DNA of 64,000 nt from Bog-159 sp050008575. Lineage in GTDB: Bacteria > Acidobacteriota > Terriglobia > Bryobacterales > Bryobacteraceae. The stretch lies in assembly GCA_050008575.1 (NCBI GenBank), contig JBEKMJ010000016.1:1-64000 (forward strand), written 5' to 3'. Position 1 is the stretch's first letter, and every line of letters starts with the position of its first letter. Of this stretch, positions 48,825 to 59,912 are shown piece after piece. The notes beneath the pieces were generated by a model. It ran no database searches. It was not told the origin of the DNA and saw only the letters and a program-made list of their open reading frames with translations. Both the position numbers and the translations under genes were made by a program.

Positions 48825-50021
48825 GTGTCCCAGCGTTCCTTCCGCTATTACCTGACCGTCCGCGTGCTGACCACCACTGCGTCGGAGATGCAGGCTGTGG
48901 CCGTCGCCTGGCAGGTCTATGCGCTGACGCATCGCCCGCTGGACCTCGGACTGGTGGGACTGGCGCAGTTTCTTCCCGGCATCCTTCTCTTTCTCGTCAC
49001 CGGCCAGACGGCGGACCGTTTTCCGCGGCAACGTATTCTGCAAGCCTGCTGCGCCGGCTTCGCGCTGTGCTCCCTGCTGCTGTGCGCGCTGACGTTGCAC
49101 GGCTTGTCCTCCATCGTGCCGATCTACTGCGTGCTGTTGTGGAACGGAACCGTGCGCGCCTTCAACGGACCCGCCGGCCAGGCGTTCCTGCCGCTGCTGG
49201 TGCCTGTTGAAGATTTCCCCAAGGCCGTGGCCTGGAACTCCTCGATCTTCCAGGCCGCCACCATCGCCGGACCGGTGGTGGGCGGCTTGCTCTATGGCTG
49301 GACGGGAAGCCCCACGCCGGTCTACTGCTTCGCGGCGATCGAATATCTGGCGGCGCTGCTGGTGTTGGCGGGTATCCGGATTCGCTCCGCGCCAGGGCAG
49401 CGTCCGGCGGCGTCTTATGCGATGGCTTTGGAAGGCTTGCGATACATCCGGCGCTACAAGCTGATCCTGGGCGCCATTTCGCTGGACCTGTTCGCGGTGC
49501 TTTTGGGCGGAGCCGTGGCGCTGTTGCCGGTGTACGCGCGCGAGATCCTGAAGATCGGCGCATCCGGTTTGGGTATTCTGCGCAGCGCGCCCGGGGTGGG
49601 CGCTTTGATCATGGCCGTGGCCGTGTCGCGCTGGCCGCTGCGGCGGCATGCGGGCGCCATCATGCTGTGGTGCGTGTGCGGCTTCGGCGTCTTCACCGTG
49701 GTTTTTGGTTTCTCGCGCAGGCTGGGGCTGACGCTGGCGGCATTGGCGCTGATCGGCGCGTGCGACATGGTGAGCGTGATCGTGCGGCACACCCTGGTGC
49801 AGCTTTCCACGCCCGACGAAATGCGCGGGCGGGTGAGCGCGGTGAACGTGGTGTTCATCGGCGCGTCGAACGAGGTGGGGCAGTTTGAGTCGGGCATCAC
49901 CGCGCAATGGTTCGGGACGGTGCCGGCGGTGGTGTTGGGCGGGTTGGGGACTATTGCGATCGTGGCGCTGTGGGCGTGGCGGTTTCCGGCGTTGCGGCGG
50001 GTGGATGCGCTGGTGCGTTAG
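48825..50021 (+). CDS. MFS transporter (EntS-like exporter type)
   Basis: 398 residues from the GTG at 48825. About ten to twelve hydrophobic helices; motif A is recognisable in FLVTGQTADRFPRQRILQAC between helices 2 and 3, with a degenerate repeat in the second half (SVIVRHTLVQLSTPDEMRGRVSAVNVVFIGASNEVGQFESG). That last motif is typical of the MFS_3/EntS-like exporters. Substrate unknown; no siderophore genes nearby. It follows the repeat region and is probably transcribed alone. Confidence 0.9.
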   Translation: MSQRSFRYYLTVRVLTTTASEMQAVAVAWQVYALTHRPLDLGLVGLAQFLPGILLFLVTGQTADRFPRQRILQACCAGFALCSLLLCALTLHGLSSIVPIYCVLLWNGTVRAFNGPAGQAFLPLLVPVEDFPKAVAWNSSIFQAATIAGPVVGGLLYGWTGSPTPVYCFAAIEYLAALLVLAGIRIRSAPGQRPAASYAMALEGLRYIRRYKLILGAISLDLFAVLLGGAVALLPVYAREILKIGASGLGILRSAPGVGALIMAVAVSRWPLRRHAGAIMLWCVCGFGVFTVVFGFSRRLGLTLAALALIGACDMVSVIVRHTLVQLSTPDEMRGRVSAVNVVFIGASNEVGQFESGITAQWFGTVPAVVLGGLGTIAIVALWAWRFPALRRVDALVR

Positions 50022-50148
50022 CCGAGCCAGGGGCTGGGCGCGGGTCGGGAGGATAGGCGTTCATGGTAGTACATCGTCCAGTTAGTTCTTTATAGATCGA
50101 TGCTGAGTCGGATGTACCGCAAAACCGGAACGGTACGTCTCGACACTT

Positions 50149-52371
50149 GTGATTGGCCGTACCTTTCTGCCATTCGCGATGCTCATCGCCAATTGCCTGG
50201 CCCAGGCGCCGGAGGTCGTCATCCGGAGTTCGGCCCGCGAAGTCCTGCTGGATGTGGTGGTGCGCGACGCGCATGGCCGCCTCGTCAACAATCTCAAACC
50301 CGAAGAGGTAGCCGTTTACGAGGATGGCGTCCGCCAGGATGTCCGTTCGTTCCGCCTGGTAGCGGGCAGCGAGGTGCGAATCGAAGACGAGCGGCAGGCG
50401 GCGGAGGCCAAGGCTGCGGGAACGCAGTCCGCTGCGGCATCGCCAACCGCGCCGGCGGCCCGTCCAGCGCTGAATCCGCTGCGTACCGTGAATATCGTAT
50501 GCATGGTGTTGAACGATATCACCTCGGCGTCGCCGGGGGATAGTCTCATCAATCCGACGCGCCCCTTCGCGTTCGATACGGCCCGCAAATTCATCAATAA
50601 CGAACTCCGCCCGAACACGTTCATCGGGATTTTCACCCTGGACGGGAGTGGGCTGAGGCCCGTTTATCCATTCTCGAATGACCGGGAGCGTCTGCTGAAG
50701 GCCGCGGGGTTGGCCTCCGCGAATCAGCTTCCGCCGATCACCGTAGGAACGGCGGCTGTGCTGAGCGGCTTGAGCCAGTCGGTGGGCGCCAACGGCATCA
50801 GTATAGGCAGTACGGGAAGCGCCGCGGATGCGCGCAGCGGGGGCGATGTTCTAGGGTCGCGTGCCGACATGAGGGTAGCCGCGGTAGCGGGCCTTCGTGA
50901 GCTAAATGCGCTGAAAGGCCTGGTGCAGCAGCTCGTCCCAATGCCTTTTCATAAAATTGTGCTCCTTCTCAGCAATGGACTCACGCGGCCGCCCGATCAG
51001 TTGGAATACTGGGACTCCATGGTCCGTGCCGCCATCGACGGTGGCGTCACCTTTTACGCGGTGGACGTCCACGGGATGGATATGTATTACGACCCGACGG
51101 CGACCTCCTCCGCCACGCTGAGTTACGCCGCTTCCTTGAGCGCCCAGCAGGGCTCGGCCAGCCTGGAGGGCCTTCAGCCGAAGCCCGGTACGATCGGAAA
51201 TCTGGGCCCCCCGACACTCACCGCCCGAACCATGGAACTGGCGCACCAGGATGACTACGTGCGGTTCGGAGTATCGAGCGCCAACGCCCAGGAAGCCCTG
51301 CGCGACCTGGCCGAACGCACGGGCGGGTTCCTGATTGCCAACACCAACAACGTTGGTTCCCTTCTGGCGCACGTGATGGAGGAGGTGGATACCCACTACG
51401 AGATCGCCTATCCGCCGAAATCGGAGCGCGAAGACGGGCACTTCCGGAAAATCGAGGTGAAACTGGCGCGCACCGGGTTGCGCGTGGAGACCCGCGGCGG
51501 TTACTTCGCGGTGCCCGATACCGGCACCCATCCTCCGACCCCGGCGGAGGTTGCCGGCCTACGGGCGCTCGATACCCAACCGCGTCCGCATGCCTTCGAG
51601 TTCCTGTCGCGCGCCTATCGTTTCCGCGATGCGGGCGGCGCCGCGCAATACGCCATCGCGTTCGAGATGCCGATTGCCAACCTCACCGCGACGCCCGAGG
51701 AGGCCACCCACCAGCACCGGCTGCATGCGTCGCTGCTGGCCCTGGTGAAGAACGCGGACGGTGAAATCGTGGACCGCATCGGCAAAGATGTCCCCTCCGA
51801 GGTGGCGGACGATCGTCTAGCGGGCGTGCGGGTGGAATTGATGACCTACCAGCGCGCCGTGAATCTGCCGCCGGGACGCTACACCGTGGAGACGGCGGTG
51901 GTGGATCACGAAGGCAATCGGGCCAGCACAGGCACGCTGCGGATCGAGAACCATCCGGAGCGGGGCGTCGGTCTCAGCGACCTGGCGCTGATACGGCGTC
52001 TGGAGAATTTAAGCGCACCGCGCGATCCCGGCGACCCGTTCGAATACGCCGGCAAACGCGTCCTGCCGTTTGTTACGACCGATCTTTTCCCAGGTGCCCG
52101 GCCATTCATTTACTTCATGATTTACCCGGAGCCTGGAAACCCGGCGCAGCCGGTCCTGCGTGTGCGCTTGCTCAGAAATGGCCGGCCGGTGGCCAACTTG
52201 AAGCCTAACCTCCCTGCGCAGGATGTCTCCGGCGGCATCCCGATGATCCTGGAGGTGACCTCCAAGCCCGGCAGTTATGAGGCACAAGCGACGGTCTCCC
52301 AGGGCGACAATTCGGCGGAACGCACCCTGACGTACACCCTGGCGGCTTCTCAGACGAGTCATTCACGCTAG
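50149..52371 (+). CDS. Secreted VWFA-related acidobacterial protein
   Basis: 740 residues from the GTG at 50149; short signal (FLPFAMLIANCLAQA). The opening pattern IRSSAREVLLDVVVRDAHGRLVNNLKPEEVAVYEDGVRQDVRSF is that of the VWFA-related acidobacterial domain family. A von Willebrand A-like fold follows, interrupted by an Ala/Pro-rich insert (about residues 85-110). The divalent-metal DxSxS motif is not intact. The C-terminal third has beta-sandwich repeats (GRYTVETAVVDHEGNRAS...GSYEAQATVSQGDNSA). Function unknown; probably surface-located. Confidence 0.88.
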   Translation: MIGRTFLPFAMLIANCLAQAPEVVIRSSAREVLLDVVVRDAHGRLVNNLKPEEVAVYEDGVRQDVRSFRLVAGSEVRIEDERQAAEAKAAGTQSAAASPTAPAARPALNPLRTVNIVCMVLNDITSASPGDSLINPTRPFAFDTARKFINNELRPNTFIGIFTLDGSGLRPVYPFSNDRERLLKAAGLASANQLPPITVGTAAVLSGLSQSVGANGISIGSTGSAADARSGGDVLGSRADMRVAAVAGLRELNALKGLVQQLVPMPFHKIVLLLSNGLTRPPDQLEYWDSMVRAAIDGGVTFYAVDVHGMDMYYDPTATSSATLSYAASLSAQQGSASLEGLQPKPGTIGNLGPPTLTARTMELAHQDDYVRFGVSSANAQEALRDLAERTGGFLIANTNNVGSLLAHVMEEVDTHYEIAYPPKSEREDGHFRKIEVKLARTGLRVETRGGYFAVPDTGTHPPTPAEVAGLRALDTQPRPHAFEFLSRAYRFRDAGGAAQYAIAFEMPIANLTATPEEATHQHRLHASLLALVKNADGEIVDRIGKDVPSEVADDRLAGVRVELMTYQRAVNLPPGRYTVETAVVDHEGNRASTGTLRIENHPERGVGLSDLALIRRLENLSAPRDPGDPFEYAGKRVLPFVTTDLFPGARPFIYFMIYPEPGNPAQPVLRVRLLRNGRPVANLKPNLPAQDVSGGIPMILEVTSKPGSYEAQATVSQGDNSAERTLTYTLAASQTSHSR

Positions 52372-52697
52372 CCCGCCCCCACGGCAAGCGCCCCTTGATC
52401 CGCCAGTTGCGTTACTACCTATGAGGCGATATCAAGGCGATGGCAGTGCTGCCTATGCTGGATATACCAGTATTAAGGATAAAGAAATCCTGTTATCCTA
52501 TGTCTTGAGTTGGCGAGGCAGCCGCCTTTCGGCGCCGCTGTATTCTCGGCCTTCGACGATTTTCTTGTTTTGCGGCGCCTTACCGCAAAACCAGGTCACC
52601 TCGTCACGGTGAGCCAGTTCTCCCGGCCAGGAAAGGGTTACCGACTGCCTCGATGGGAGGCGCAGAGCCCCCGGGTTCGAAGAAATGGGAGAGTTGC
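52372..52697 (+). promoter_or_regulatory. Structured leader upstream of the S53 protease
   Basis: Two clear hairpins precede the protease start: GTTTTGCGG (52567-52575) / CCGCAAAAC (52583-52591) and GGTCACC (52594-52600) / GGTGA (52608-52612). A GGGAGAG ribosome site lies 7 bases before the ATG at 52698. The first hairpin followed by GC-rich sequence has no T-run, so it is not a terminator. It may be regulatory; no known riboswitch consensus fits. Confidence 0.35.
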
Positions 52698-55085
52698 ATG
52701 TTTGGTACGACTGCTCATAAGGGTATTTATGCCGCAGGGGGACTGCTCCAGGCACTGACGTTGGCGTTTGTGGCTGCTTCGTCTGGGTGGTCCCAGCAGG
52801 ATCGGATCGCCACCTCAATCGACCCGGACCAAGTCGTTGTTCTCAAGGGATCGGTCCATCCGCAGGCACGTCCGGAGTATGACCAGGGTCCTGTCGCGTC
52901 ATCATTTCAACTTCCCTACATCACCATGATGCTGAAGCCCAGCGCGGCGCAACATGCCGCACTTCTGCAACTGCTAGCCGCCCAGCACGATCCAGCGTCT
53001 TCGGAATATCGGCATTGGCTCAACCCGGAAGAGTATGCCGGCCGGTTCGGGGCTAGCCGCAACGATATCGGCAAGATGCGCGCATGGCTGGAGTCCGCCG
53101 GTTTCAAAATCGAATACACAGCCCGCGGGAGGGACTGGATTGCGTTCAGTGGCACGGCCGCGCAGGTGCGATCCGTGCTGCGTACGGACGTCCATCGTTA
53201 TGTGGTGAACGGCGAAGCACACTTCGCGATCTCGGTGGATGCCTCCATTCCAGCCGCTCTCGGGCCGCTCGTCGCGGCATTGACGGGTTTGGACGACTTC
53301 AACCCCAAGCCCCCTACACGATTAAGGCCGGCAAACACTGCCGGCGACGGAACCCACGCGCTCGCCCCCGGAGACCTGGCTACTATCTATGACGTTGACC
53401 AACTCTACGGACAAGGCTTCGATGGCACCGGTCAAATGATCGTCATTGTCGGCCAGACGCGAATGGTGCTCAACGATATCCCGATCTTTCGAAGCAATTT
53501 CGGCCTCGGCAATCAGAAAATCCAAATGATAGAAACCGGACCGGACCCAGGCACGGACTCGGACGCTATTGGTGAAGCCGACCTGGACCTGGAGTTAGCC
53601 GGCTCCATTGCGCGCAACGCGTCGATCGTGTACGTGTATAGTACGGACGCGACCGGCGCTGCGGTTTACGCCATCGATCAGAATCTGGCTCCCGTGATTA
53701 GCGAGAGTTTTGGGACCTGCGAGGCCAACGTTCCGTCGTCGCTCGCTTCGGCATACGAGACAGAGGCCCAAAAAGCCAACTCCCTGGGCATCACGTGGCT
53801 GGCTTCGTCCGGCGACCAAGGCGCCGCTGGTTGCGACAACGGAGCCACGGTGGCTTATCTCGGACTGGCCGTCAATTTTCCCGCCAGCATTCCGGAAGTG
53901 ACCGCGGTGGGCGGTACCGAATTCGACGACGAGGGCAACTACTGGAGCGTGACCAACCTCGCTTTTGGCGGGTCGGCGCTATCCTACATCCCCGAGATAG
54001 CCTGGAACGACACGGCTTACGGAGACGGTCTCGCTGCAAGCGGCGGCGGGGCGAGCGTTCTTTATTCGAAGCCATCGTGGCAGACTGGCCCTGGTGTCGC
54101 AAACGATAATGCGCGCGATGTTCCCGACGTCGCCATGGACGGCTCCAACGAGCATGATCCCTACCTTGTCTACACGGGCGGACAGTGGCAGTTGGTCGGG
54201 GGCACCTCGGCCGCCGCGCCGGTTTTGGCGGGTATTGTAGCGTTACTAAACCAGCGCCTGAGCGCCAACGGCGAACCAGGCGTCGGAAACATGAATGCAG
54301 CGTTGTATAAGATGGCGCAGAACAGCCCGAGTGCCTTTCACGACATCGTGGTGGGCAACAACATCGTGCCCTGCGCTATCGGCACGCCCAACTGCAATAC
54401 CGGCGAACTCGGCTATAGCGCGGGTCCCGGATATGATTTGGTGACCGGTTTGGGAACGGTCGATGCCTACAACCTGGCGATCAATTGGCCAGCCGGGCCC
54501 GTCGGACAAGTGACCCTCGTCAGTCTGTTGCCCGCTTCAGCTACCGCTGGAGGGCCGGGGTTCACCCTCACCGTTAACGGTTTGAATTTTGCCACCGGCG
54601 CCGCAGTGACCTGGTCCGGCACAACCCTTTCGACCACCCTCGTCAGCTCCACTAAGTTACAAGCTTCCGTGAGCGCGACTCTGATCGCGCAGGAGGGGAC
54701 CGCAGCCGTTTCCGTGTCGAGCGGCGGTAATCTATCCAATACCGTCTACTTCAACGCCACCCCGGTTCCGTTGGTCTTAGACCTCATCGATCCACGGTTG
54801 ACGCTGGTGTCGCCCTCGGCTGGCGGATGTGTTCTGCCGCCCTCGCAGACCACATTCCCGACGAGCGGCAATTCCGTATATTTGTACTTTACCGCCATCG
54901 TCACGGACCAGGATGTATTGAGCAACGACTGGCTCGCTCCCGACGGCACGACCGTGCCCGGCGCGAGTTGGAGTCCACGGACCGGGGACGTCTGCTTTAC
55001 GGGCGCCAGCCTGGAGATTGGCGGTCTGACTGGTCGAAGCTCGGCTCTTGGCAGGTACGCATCTACGATAACGGAAAACTGCTGA
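52698..55085 (+). pseudogene. S53 (sedolisin) peptidase, N-terminal part of a frameshifted gene
   Basis: Signal peptide, then a pro-kumamolisin activation domain (about residues 40-190), then the S53 catalytic domain. The SED triad is present: Glu and Asp in EADLDLE (4 apart), oxyanion Asp in SSGDQGAAGC and Ser in GGTSAAAPVLAG. An IPT/TIG-like domain follows (VSLLPASATAGGPGFTLTVNG...). The natural protein continues in another frame: at about 55020-55032 the reading must move -1 to reach the remaining 630 residues. The catalytic part itself is intact, so a truncated but active protease remains possible. Confidence 0.85.
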
Positions 55086-56920
55086 CATCCATCCCGTTCA
55101 ACGTTAGTGCGGCCGCGTCGGTTGGGCCCGTCATTACCGCCGTAAAAAACGCCGCCAGTTATGCTTCGGGTACGGTCTCGGCGGGCGAGATCGTGGTGAT
55201 ATTCGGCTGGGGAATGGGACCCGAGCAACTGGTCGGCTTAACCCTCAACAATGCCGGGCTGGTCAGTACTTCGGCTGGTGGTACTACGGTTCAGTTCAAC
55301 GGCATTGCGGCGCCGATGATCTACAGCTTCGCCAGCCAGGTGTCGGCCATCGTCCCTTACGAACTTGCTGGCGCCACTGCTCAGGTCACGGTCAGCTACC
55401 AAGGCCAGGCATCGGCGGCGTTTCCAGTAACGGTAGCTTCCGCGGTGCCCGGATTGTTCACGGCCAATTCCAGTGGCTCCGGGCAGGTTGCGGCACTGAA
55501 TCAGGACAACACGTTGAACTCCGTCGCTCAGCCAGCCGCTCAGGAAAGCACTATCGTGCTATTCGCCACTGGAGAGGGCCAGACGTCTCCCGCCGGAGTG
55601 GATGGCAAACTCGCCGCGGCTCCTCTGCCTCAGCCACTTCAGAACGTGACGGTCACCATCGGTGAGTTGCCCGCTACCGTGAGATACGCCGAAGGCGCGC
55701 CCGGTGAAGTGGCCGGCGTGTTGCAGATCAACGCATCGATTCCGGCGGGTGTCTTCGGCAGTTCTGTGCCTATTGTTGTACAGGTTGGCAACGCCAGGAG
55801 TCAGACTGGTGCCACTATAGAGGTGGCCCCGAACCCGGTTCAACCGGCCTTTACCGTCATTACGACGGAGACGGCGGCCTCGGTCTACACCGGCGGCGAC
55901 GGTACCCTGAACTGCGTCGCGCCCACTCCACAAACGAGTTTTCTGTCCACCATTCCGGGCGCCTGGGTGTATTTCACGTATCAGAACGCGCAGCAGGGCG
56001 ATGTGCTGCAGTTCACCTGGGTGCACCCTTCAGGCACAGTGGATCCGTCCCAGCCAGTCATCACATTGAGTTCCAGTGGGCCGGGTTGCGCCGCCGAGCC
56101 ACTCGCCATCGATGGCGCGGAGGCCGCTACCGAACTCGGCAACTGGCAGGTCCGCGTGTCTCGCAACAACGTTCCGCAATTCACGCTCACGTTCAGCATC
56201 GTATCGGCTGCGCCAACTTTCGCTGTGGTAGCGAAGGAAACCGCTGGTGCGCTAATTAGCGATAGCAACGGCAACCCCCTGTATTGCGCGATGCCTCCCG
56301 CCAAAACTAGCTTCTTGACGACCGACCCGTTCGTGTGGGTCTGGTTCAAGTTCAATGGCGCGACCCTTTGGGACACATTCACCTTCGACTGGATTCATCC
56401 GTCGGGCAAGGTGGATGTTGGCGAGAGCACGACTCTCGACTTCAGCGGCGCAGGTTGCGCGGCCGCGGATCTCGCGCTCAATGGCGCCGAGGCAGCCACG
56501 GAATTCGGCAAGTGGCAAGTTCAAGTGTTTCACAATGGTATATCTGTATTCGTGCTGCCATTCACCATCCAGCAGCCGCCGTTCGGCTTTCAAGGACAGG
56601 AGACTACTCTGGGCGGTTCGAACAGCGTGAGCAACGGGAGCTGTCAGGCCCCGCTTGCCGAGCAGGCCTTTCTCACGACTGATCCGTACGTCTACGTTTG
56701 GTTCTATGTCTATAACATCCAGAGCGGTGACACTTTATCGGGCAAATGGGTTAGTCCGTCCGGGGAGACGGCGGATAGCCTGCCGCTTGCGGTTGATTTC
56801 AATGGGCTCGGATGTGCCTCATTCGGGTGGCATGCGGGAACACCCGGCGATTGGCAGGTGGAGACATTCCGGAACGGCAGTTTGCTGTTTACGTTGCCTT
56901 TCACGGTTCTCCAAAACTAG
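55026..56920 (+). pseudogene. C-terminal part of the frameshifted S53 protein (Solibacter-type C-terminal repeats)
   Basis: Continues the upstream protein in the -1 frame: DWSKLGSWQVRIYDNGKLLTS, then a TIGR03437-like 'Solibacter C-terminal' module (ITAVKNAASYASGTVSAGEIVVIFG...LFATGEGQTSP...), then three repeats of an Ig-like module. These each have a hydrophobic TWxWF/VYFTY strand, H-PSG and a W-QV-x-(V/T)-x-(R/H)-N closing strand (GNWQVRVSRNN, GKWQVQVFHNG, GDWQVETFRNG). The same closing pattern GSWQVRIYDNG at the junction shows a fourth module spans the frame break. Stop at 56920. Confidence 0.85.
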
Positions 56921-57127
56921 AAAGGCATAGGCCGAGATTGAGTGGTGCCGGCATCGTCTACGCAGTCCAACTGCATATCGGCGGCCGGACGTCCAATTCC
57001 ACACTGCTTCGCCACCAACCGTCCCCGCTGCGAGATTTCCTGAGCGTGCGGCGGGGCGTCGTACAACAGGACCGCAATACCTATCGATATCGCCGCATAA
57101 GGCCGTCGTTTTCGCCGGCTGACTAAG
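56921..57127. other. Short gap after the S53 gene
   Basis: About 200 bases with no supported gene or terminator between two convergent reading frames. Confidence 0.4.
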
Positions 57128-57478
57128 TCAAAAATTCGCGGTCGAACGGATTTTTTCGATCAGGCCGAGGAACGCACTATTGTCAGATGCGCCTTTCCAA
57201 CGGTTTGCAAATTTGCAAACGATCTGAAGATTGCCCTTTTCGTAGTGCCCGTTCGAATCGATTCGATCCAACGAACAACGGAGTTCTGGATCCCTCTCAT
57301 CCCCATCGAACAGCATAGTCAAACGGGTCAAAGCGCAAAGACCTTCTTGATTTGCGAGGAGCTCGGCAATGTGTTTCTCTAGATCGAAACGGTCACGAAA
57401 TCCGAGTGTCTTGTCTTTTATCACAGTAGTCGATACGGCTCCACTTTGGATTACCGTGTCCCAAGCCGTGGCGGCCAT
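57128..57478 (-). CDS. HNH-endonuclease-like protein, probably partial
   Basis: 116 codons. The C-terminal half reads NQEGLCALTRLTMLF...PELRCSLDRIDSNGHYEKGNLQIVCKFANRWKG. This is the pattern of HNH-fold nucleases of the 'SLDRID...G-Y-x-x-GN-x-Q-(W/I)VC...NRWK' type, with Cys, Asp-Arg and Asn replacing the usual HH-N-H. The first 40 residues show no domain, and metal-site His residues are scarce. Probably the tail of a longer nuclease. Confidence 0.5.
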   Translation of the reverse strand: MAATAWDTVIQSGAVSTTVIKDKTLGFRDRFDLEKHIAELLANQEGLCALTRLTMLFDGDERDPELRCSLDRIDSNGHYEKGNLQIVCKFANRWKGASDNSAFLGLIEKIRSTANF

Positions 57479-57665
57479 CCCTGACGATGATCTTCTTGCG
57501 CGCGTCCGAAGTGTCGGCCCGCGGCAAACGCCTCAGAACGGCGTTCTGGGATGCATGCGTGCGGCCCCCGATGCACTCTGCGGGGTGAGAACGGCCTTAT
57601 CTTAACGCCGATGACGGGTCCGGGGGATCCGCCGGGGGACCCGCTCGCCACACATTCTTGAGCTT

Positions 57666-59585
57666 CTAATTTCGTGAGACACCCACGCGGCGCACGAGCT
57701 CCTGAAATCGCGGCTCGCCGCGCAGGTCTGCGACCGGATCGTAAATTTCCAGAAACAGCATCATCTCCGATTGGTCCTGGTAAGCTTTCGCCAACCAATC
57801 GAGCGCCTGGTCCCGCTGGCCCAAAGCGACGTAAACCACGGCAATGTCGAACGGGGCCACGTAGCGCTCGGGCTTCGTCTTTTTCAATTGCGCCAAGATC
57901 TTCATGGCTTCGGCGCGATTCCCCGCGCGCGCTTGGGCGGCGGCCAGGCCCGACAGAGTGAGGGTGGCATCCGGATTCAATGCGCGGGCTTTTTCGAACG
58001 CCGCGATCGACTCGGGAAATCGCCGCTCGGCCAGATAGCCGTATCCCAAGGCCATATACGGCGGCCAGAATGCCGGATGGGCTTTTATGGCCGCGCGGTC
58101 GCCCGCCAGGGCGCCCTCATAATCGTGCTTCAGATAAGCGGGGAATTCCAACAGGAATAAGAGCTCCGGGGACGGCGGGTCGATTTTGAGGGCCTTCCGG
58201 ATCTCCGCCGTGGCCGCATCGTGCCGGCCCAACGCCGACAGATATTCCGCATACGCAAAGTAAATCGAGGTAATGTTCGGATTCAAGGCCAGGGCGCGGG
58301 CGAACTCTTTCCCGGCGTCCGCCAGCTTCCACGCATGCAACTGGGCATGCGCTAGCGCGCCATGCGCTTCGGCCAGGCCATCGTCGAACTCCAGCGCCCG
58401 GCGCGCCGCCGCCTCGGCCTTGGGTAGCGCCTCGCGCGGGGAAAGCACCCAGTCCGAAGCCGTAGTATAAGCATCCGCCAATCCGGCGTAAGCCAAGGCA
58501 TAGCTCGGATCGATCCCGATGGCCCGGTCGAAATAGGCGATCGCGCGGTTCAATCCGTCGGGAGTGAACTGGAACTCGGCATAGCGGCCATCCAGGTAAT
58601 TCCGGTAAGCTTCCAGATTCGCGGTATAGCGGCGGTCGAGCCTCTGCTTCTCGCCCTGCGCTAATTTAAGGGCCAGCGCCTGGGCCACCCTTTCCGAAAT
58701 GGCATCTTCGATCGCGAAAATGTTGGTGAAGCTCTCGTCGAAGGTTTCCGCCCACAACGGCCTGCGGTCGCGCACGCGCAGCAGTTGCACCGTGACGCGG
58801 ATGCGGTCGCCCGCCTGCTGCACCTTGCCTTCCAGCAGCGCCTCCACGTCCAGCTCGCGTCCGGCGGCCCACGGATCGGCCGCGGGTCCGGCGTATTGCT
58901 GAATCGAACTGGTGGGCCGCACCACCAATTGCCGGATGTTGCTGAGCTTGGTGATGACCGCGTCGGCCAGCCCCAGGCCCAGAGCCTGTTCCCCTTGCGG
59001 GTCGAGCGGGTGGAACGGCAGTACCGCGATGGAACGGGTAGCGGCGACATCCGGCGCGCGCCCGGCGTTCGAATTCCAGATGCGCCAGCCGGCCGCGCCC
59101 ACAACCGCGGCCGTCAACAAAACGACAGCCGCAAACGCTTTCGGCCGCGGCAGACTCCGGCGAGCGGGGACGCGGTCGTCTTCCCCTTGGATCTCTTCTT
59201 CGACGACCATCTCGGCGGTGGTGTGTCTTTCCAGGGTCACCTCGGTTTCCACCGCGCCAAACTGCGTGACGTCTGCAACGAAACGATAGCCCCTTCCCGG
59301 AATTGTCGCGATGTAACGATGTTCACCCGGGACTTCGCCCAGAGCTTTCCGCAGCGAGGAAACATTCTGGGCCAGATTAGCTTCCTCCACAAAGCTGTTG
59401 GGCCAGATGGTCTTCAGCAACTCATCCTTTTCGAGCACCCGATCGCGATTGCGGATCAGCACCAGCAGCGTATCGAAGGCCTTGGAAGTGAGCGGCACGG
59501 GTTGACCGTCGCGGAACAGCAGGCGCCGCAGGCCGTCCGCCCGGAATGGCCCGAATTCATACAACTGATTTGCTTCCAAACGCAT
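57666..59585 (-). CDS. CadC-like transmembrane winged-helix regulator with TPRs
   Basis: 639 residues. The N-terminal OmpR/PhoB-type winged helix (YEFGPFRADGLRRLLFRDGQPVPLTSKAFDTLLVLIRNRDRVLEKDELLKTIWPNSFVEEANLAQNVSSLRKALGE, RYIATIPGRGYRFVA) would bind DNA directly. One transmembrane helix (about residues 148-168) is followed by a TolB-like beta domain (SIAVLPFHPLDPQGEQALGLGLADAVITKLSN) and then about eight TPR units. It is thus a one-component regulator sensing at the envelope. No target genes are obvious. Confidence 0.92.
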   Translation of the reverse strand: MRLEANQLYEFGPFRADGLRRLLFRDGQPVPLTSKAFDTLLVLIRNRDRVLEKDELLKTIWPNSFVEEANLAQNVSSLRKALGEVPGEHRYIATIPGRGYRFVADVTQFGAVETEVTLERHTTAEMVVEEEIQGEDDRVPARRSLPRPKAFAAVVLLTAAVVGAAGWRIWNSNAGRAPDVAATRSIAVLPFHPLDPQGEQALGLGLADAVITKLSNIRQLVVRPTSSIQQYAGPAADPWAAGRELDVEALLEGKVQQAGDRIRVTVQLLRVRDRRPLWAETFDESFTNIFAIEDAISERVAQALALKLAQGEKQRLDRRYTANLEAYRNYLDGRYAEFQFTPDGLNRAIAYFDRAIGIDPSYALAYAGLADAYTTASDWVLSPREALPKAEAAARRALEFDDGLAEAHGALAHAQLHAWKLADAGKEFARALALNPNITSIYFAYAEYLSALGRHDAATAEIRKALKIDPPSPELLFLLEFPAYLKHDYEGALAGDRAAIKAHPAFWPPYMALGYGYLAERRFPESIAAFEKARALNPDATLTLSGLAAAQARAGNRAEAMKILAQLKKTKPERYVAPFDIAVVYVALGQRDQALDWLAKAYQDQSEMMLFLEIYDPVADLRGEPRFQELVRRVGVSRN

Positions 59586-59912
59586 AGCCCACTCACCCGA
59601 GGGCTTTTAGAAGATTTTATAAAGTTTCAAAGCGCCCTAAAGACTTCTGAGCGGGCCGGCAGGCACAATGCGAAAGTGAAAGCCGGCCTCCTGAGCGCCG
59701 AGTGGAAAACAGTCTACCACATCGGCGAACCGGCGGATAAGAGGGATCTTGAAGATCAAACGAAAGACCAGCATCGCCTTGCATATCGATGAGAAGTTGG
59801 TGGTGCGGACGCGGCGGTCGAGCGGCGGGAATACCTCGACCTTTATGCCATGCGCCGCGGCGCTCCAGGAAGGCCCGGTTTCCAAATCCGAAACGAAAAA
59901 GGACTTACCACC
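59586..59912. other. Divergent intergenic region
   Basis: About 330 bases between the regulator (minus) and a secreted protein (plus). Holds promoters for both by position; none could be assigned. No repeat seen. Confidence 0.4.

Noticed and set aside
52561..52700. Possible cyclic-di-GMP (GEMM) riboswitch upstream of the S53 protease, suggested by GCAAAACC and GGGTTACCG
   Set aside because: The second conserved GCAAAGCC element and the tetraloop arrangement are missing; only two simple hairpins are present.
52660..52700. tRNA-like T-arm (GGGTTCGAA)
   Set aside because: No acceptor stem, anticodon arm or D arm fits around it.
55015..55040. Programmed -1 frameshift in the S53 gene
   Set aside because: No X-XXY-YYZ slippery heptamer or clear downstream pseudoknot at the junction.
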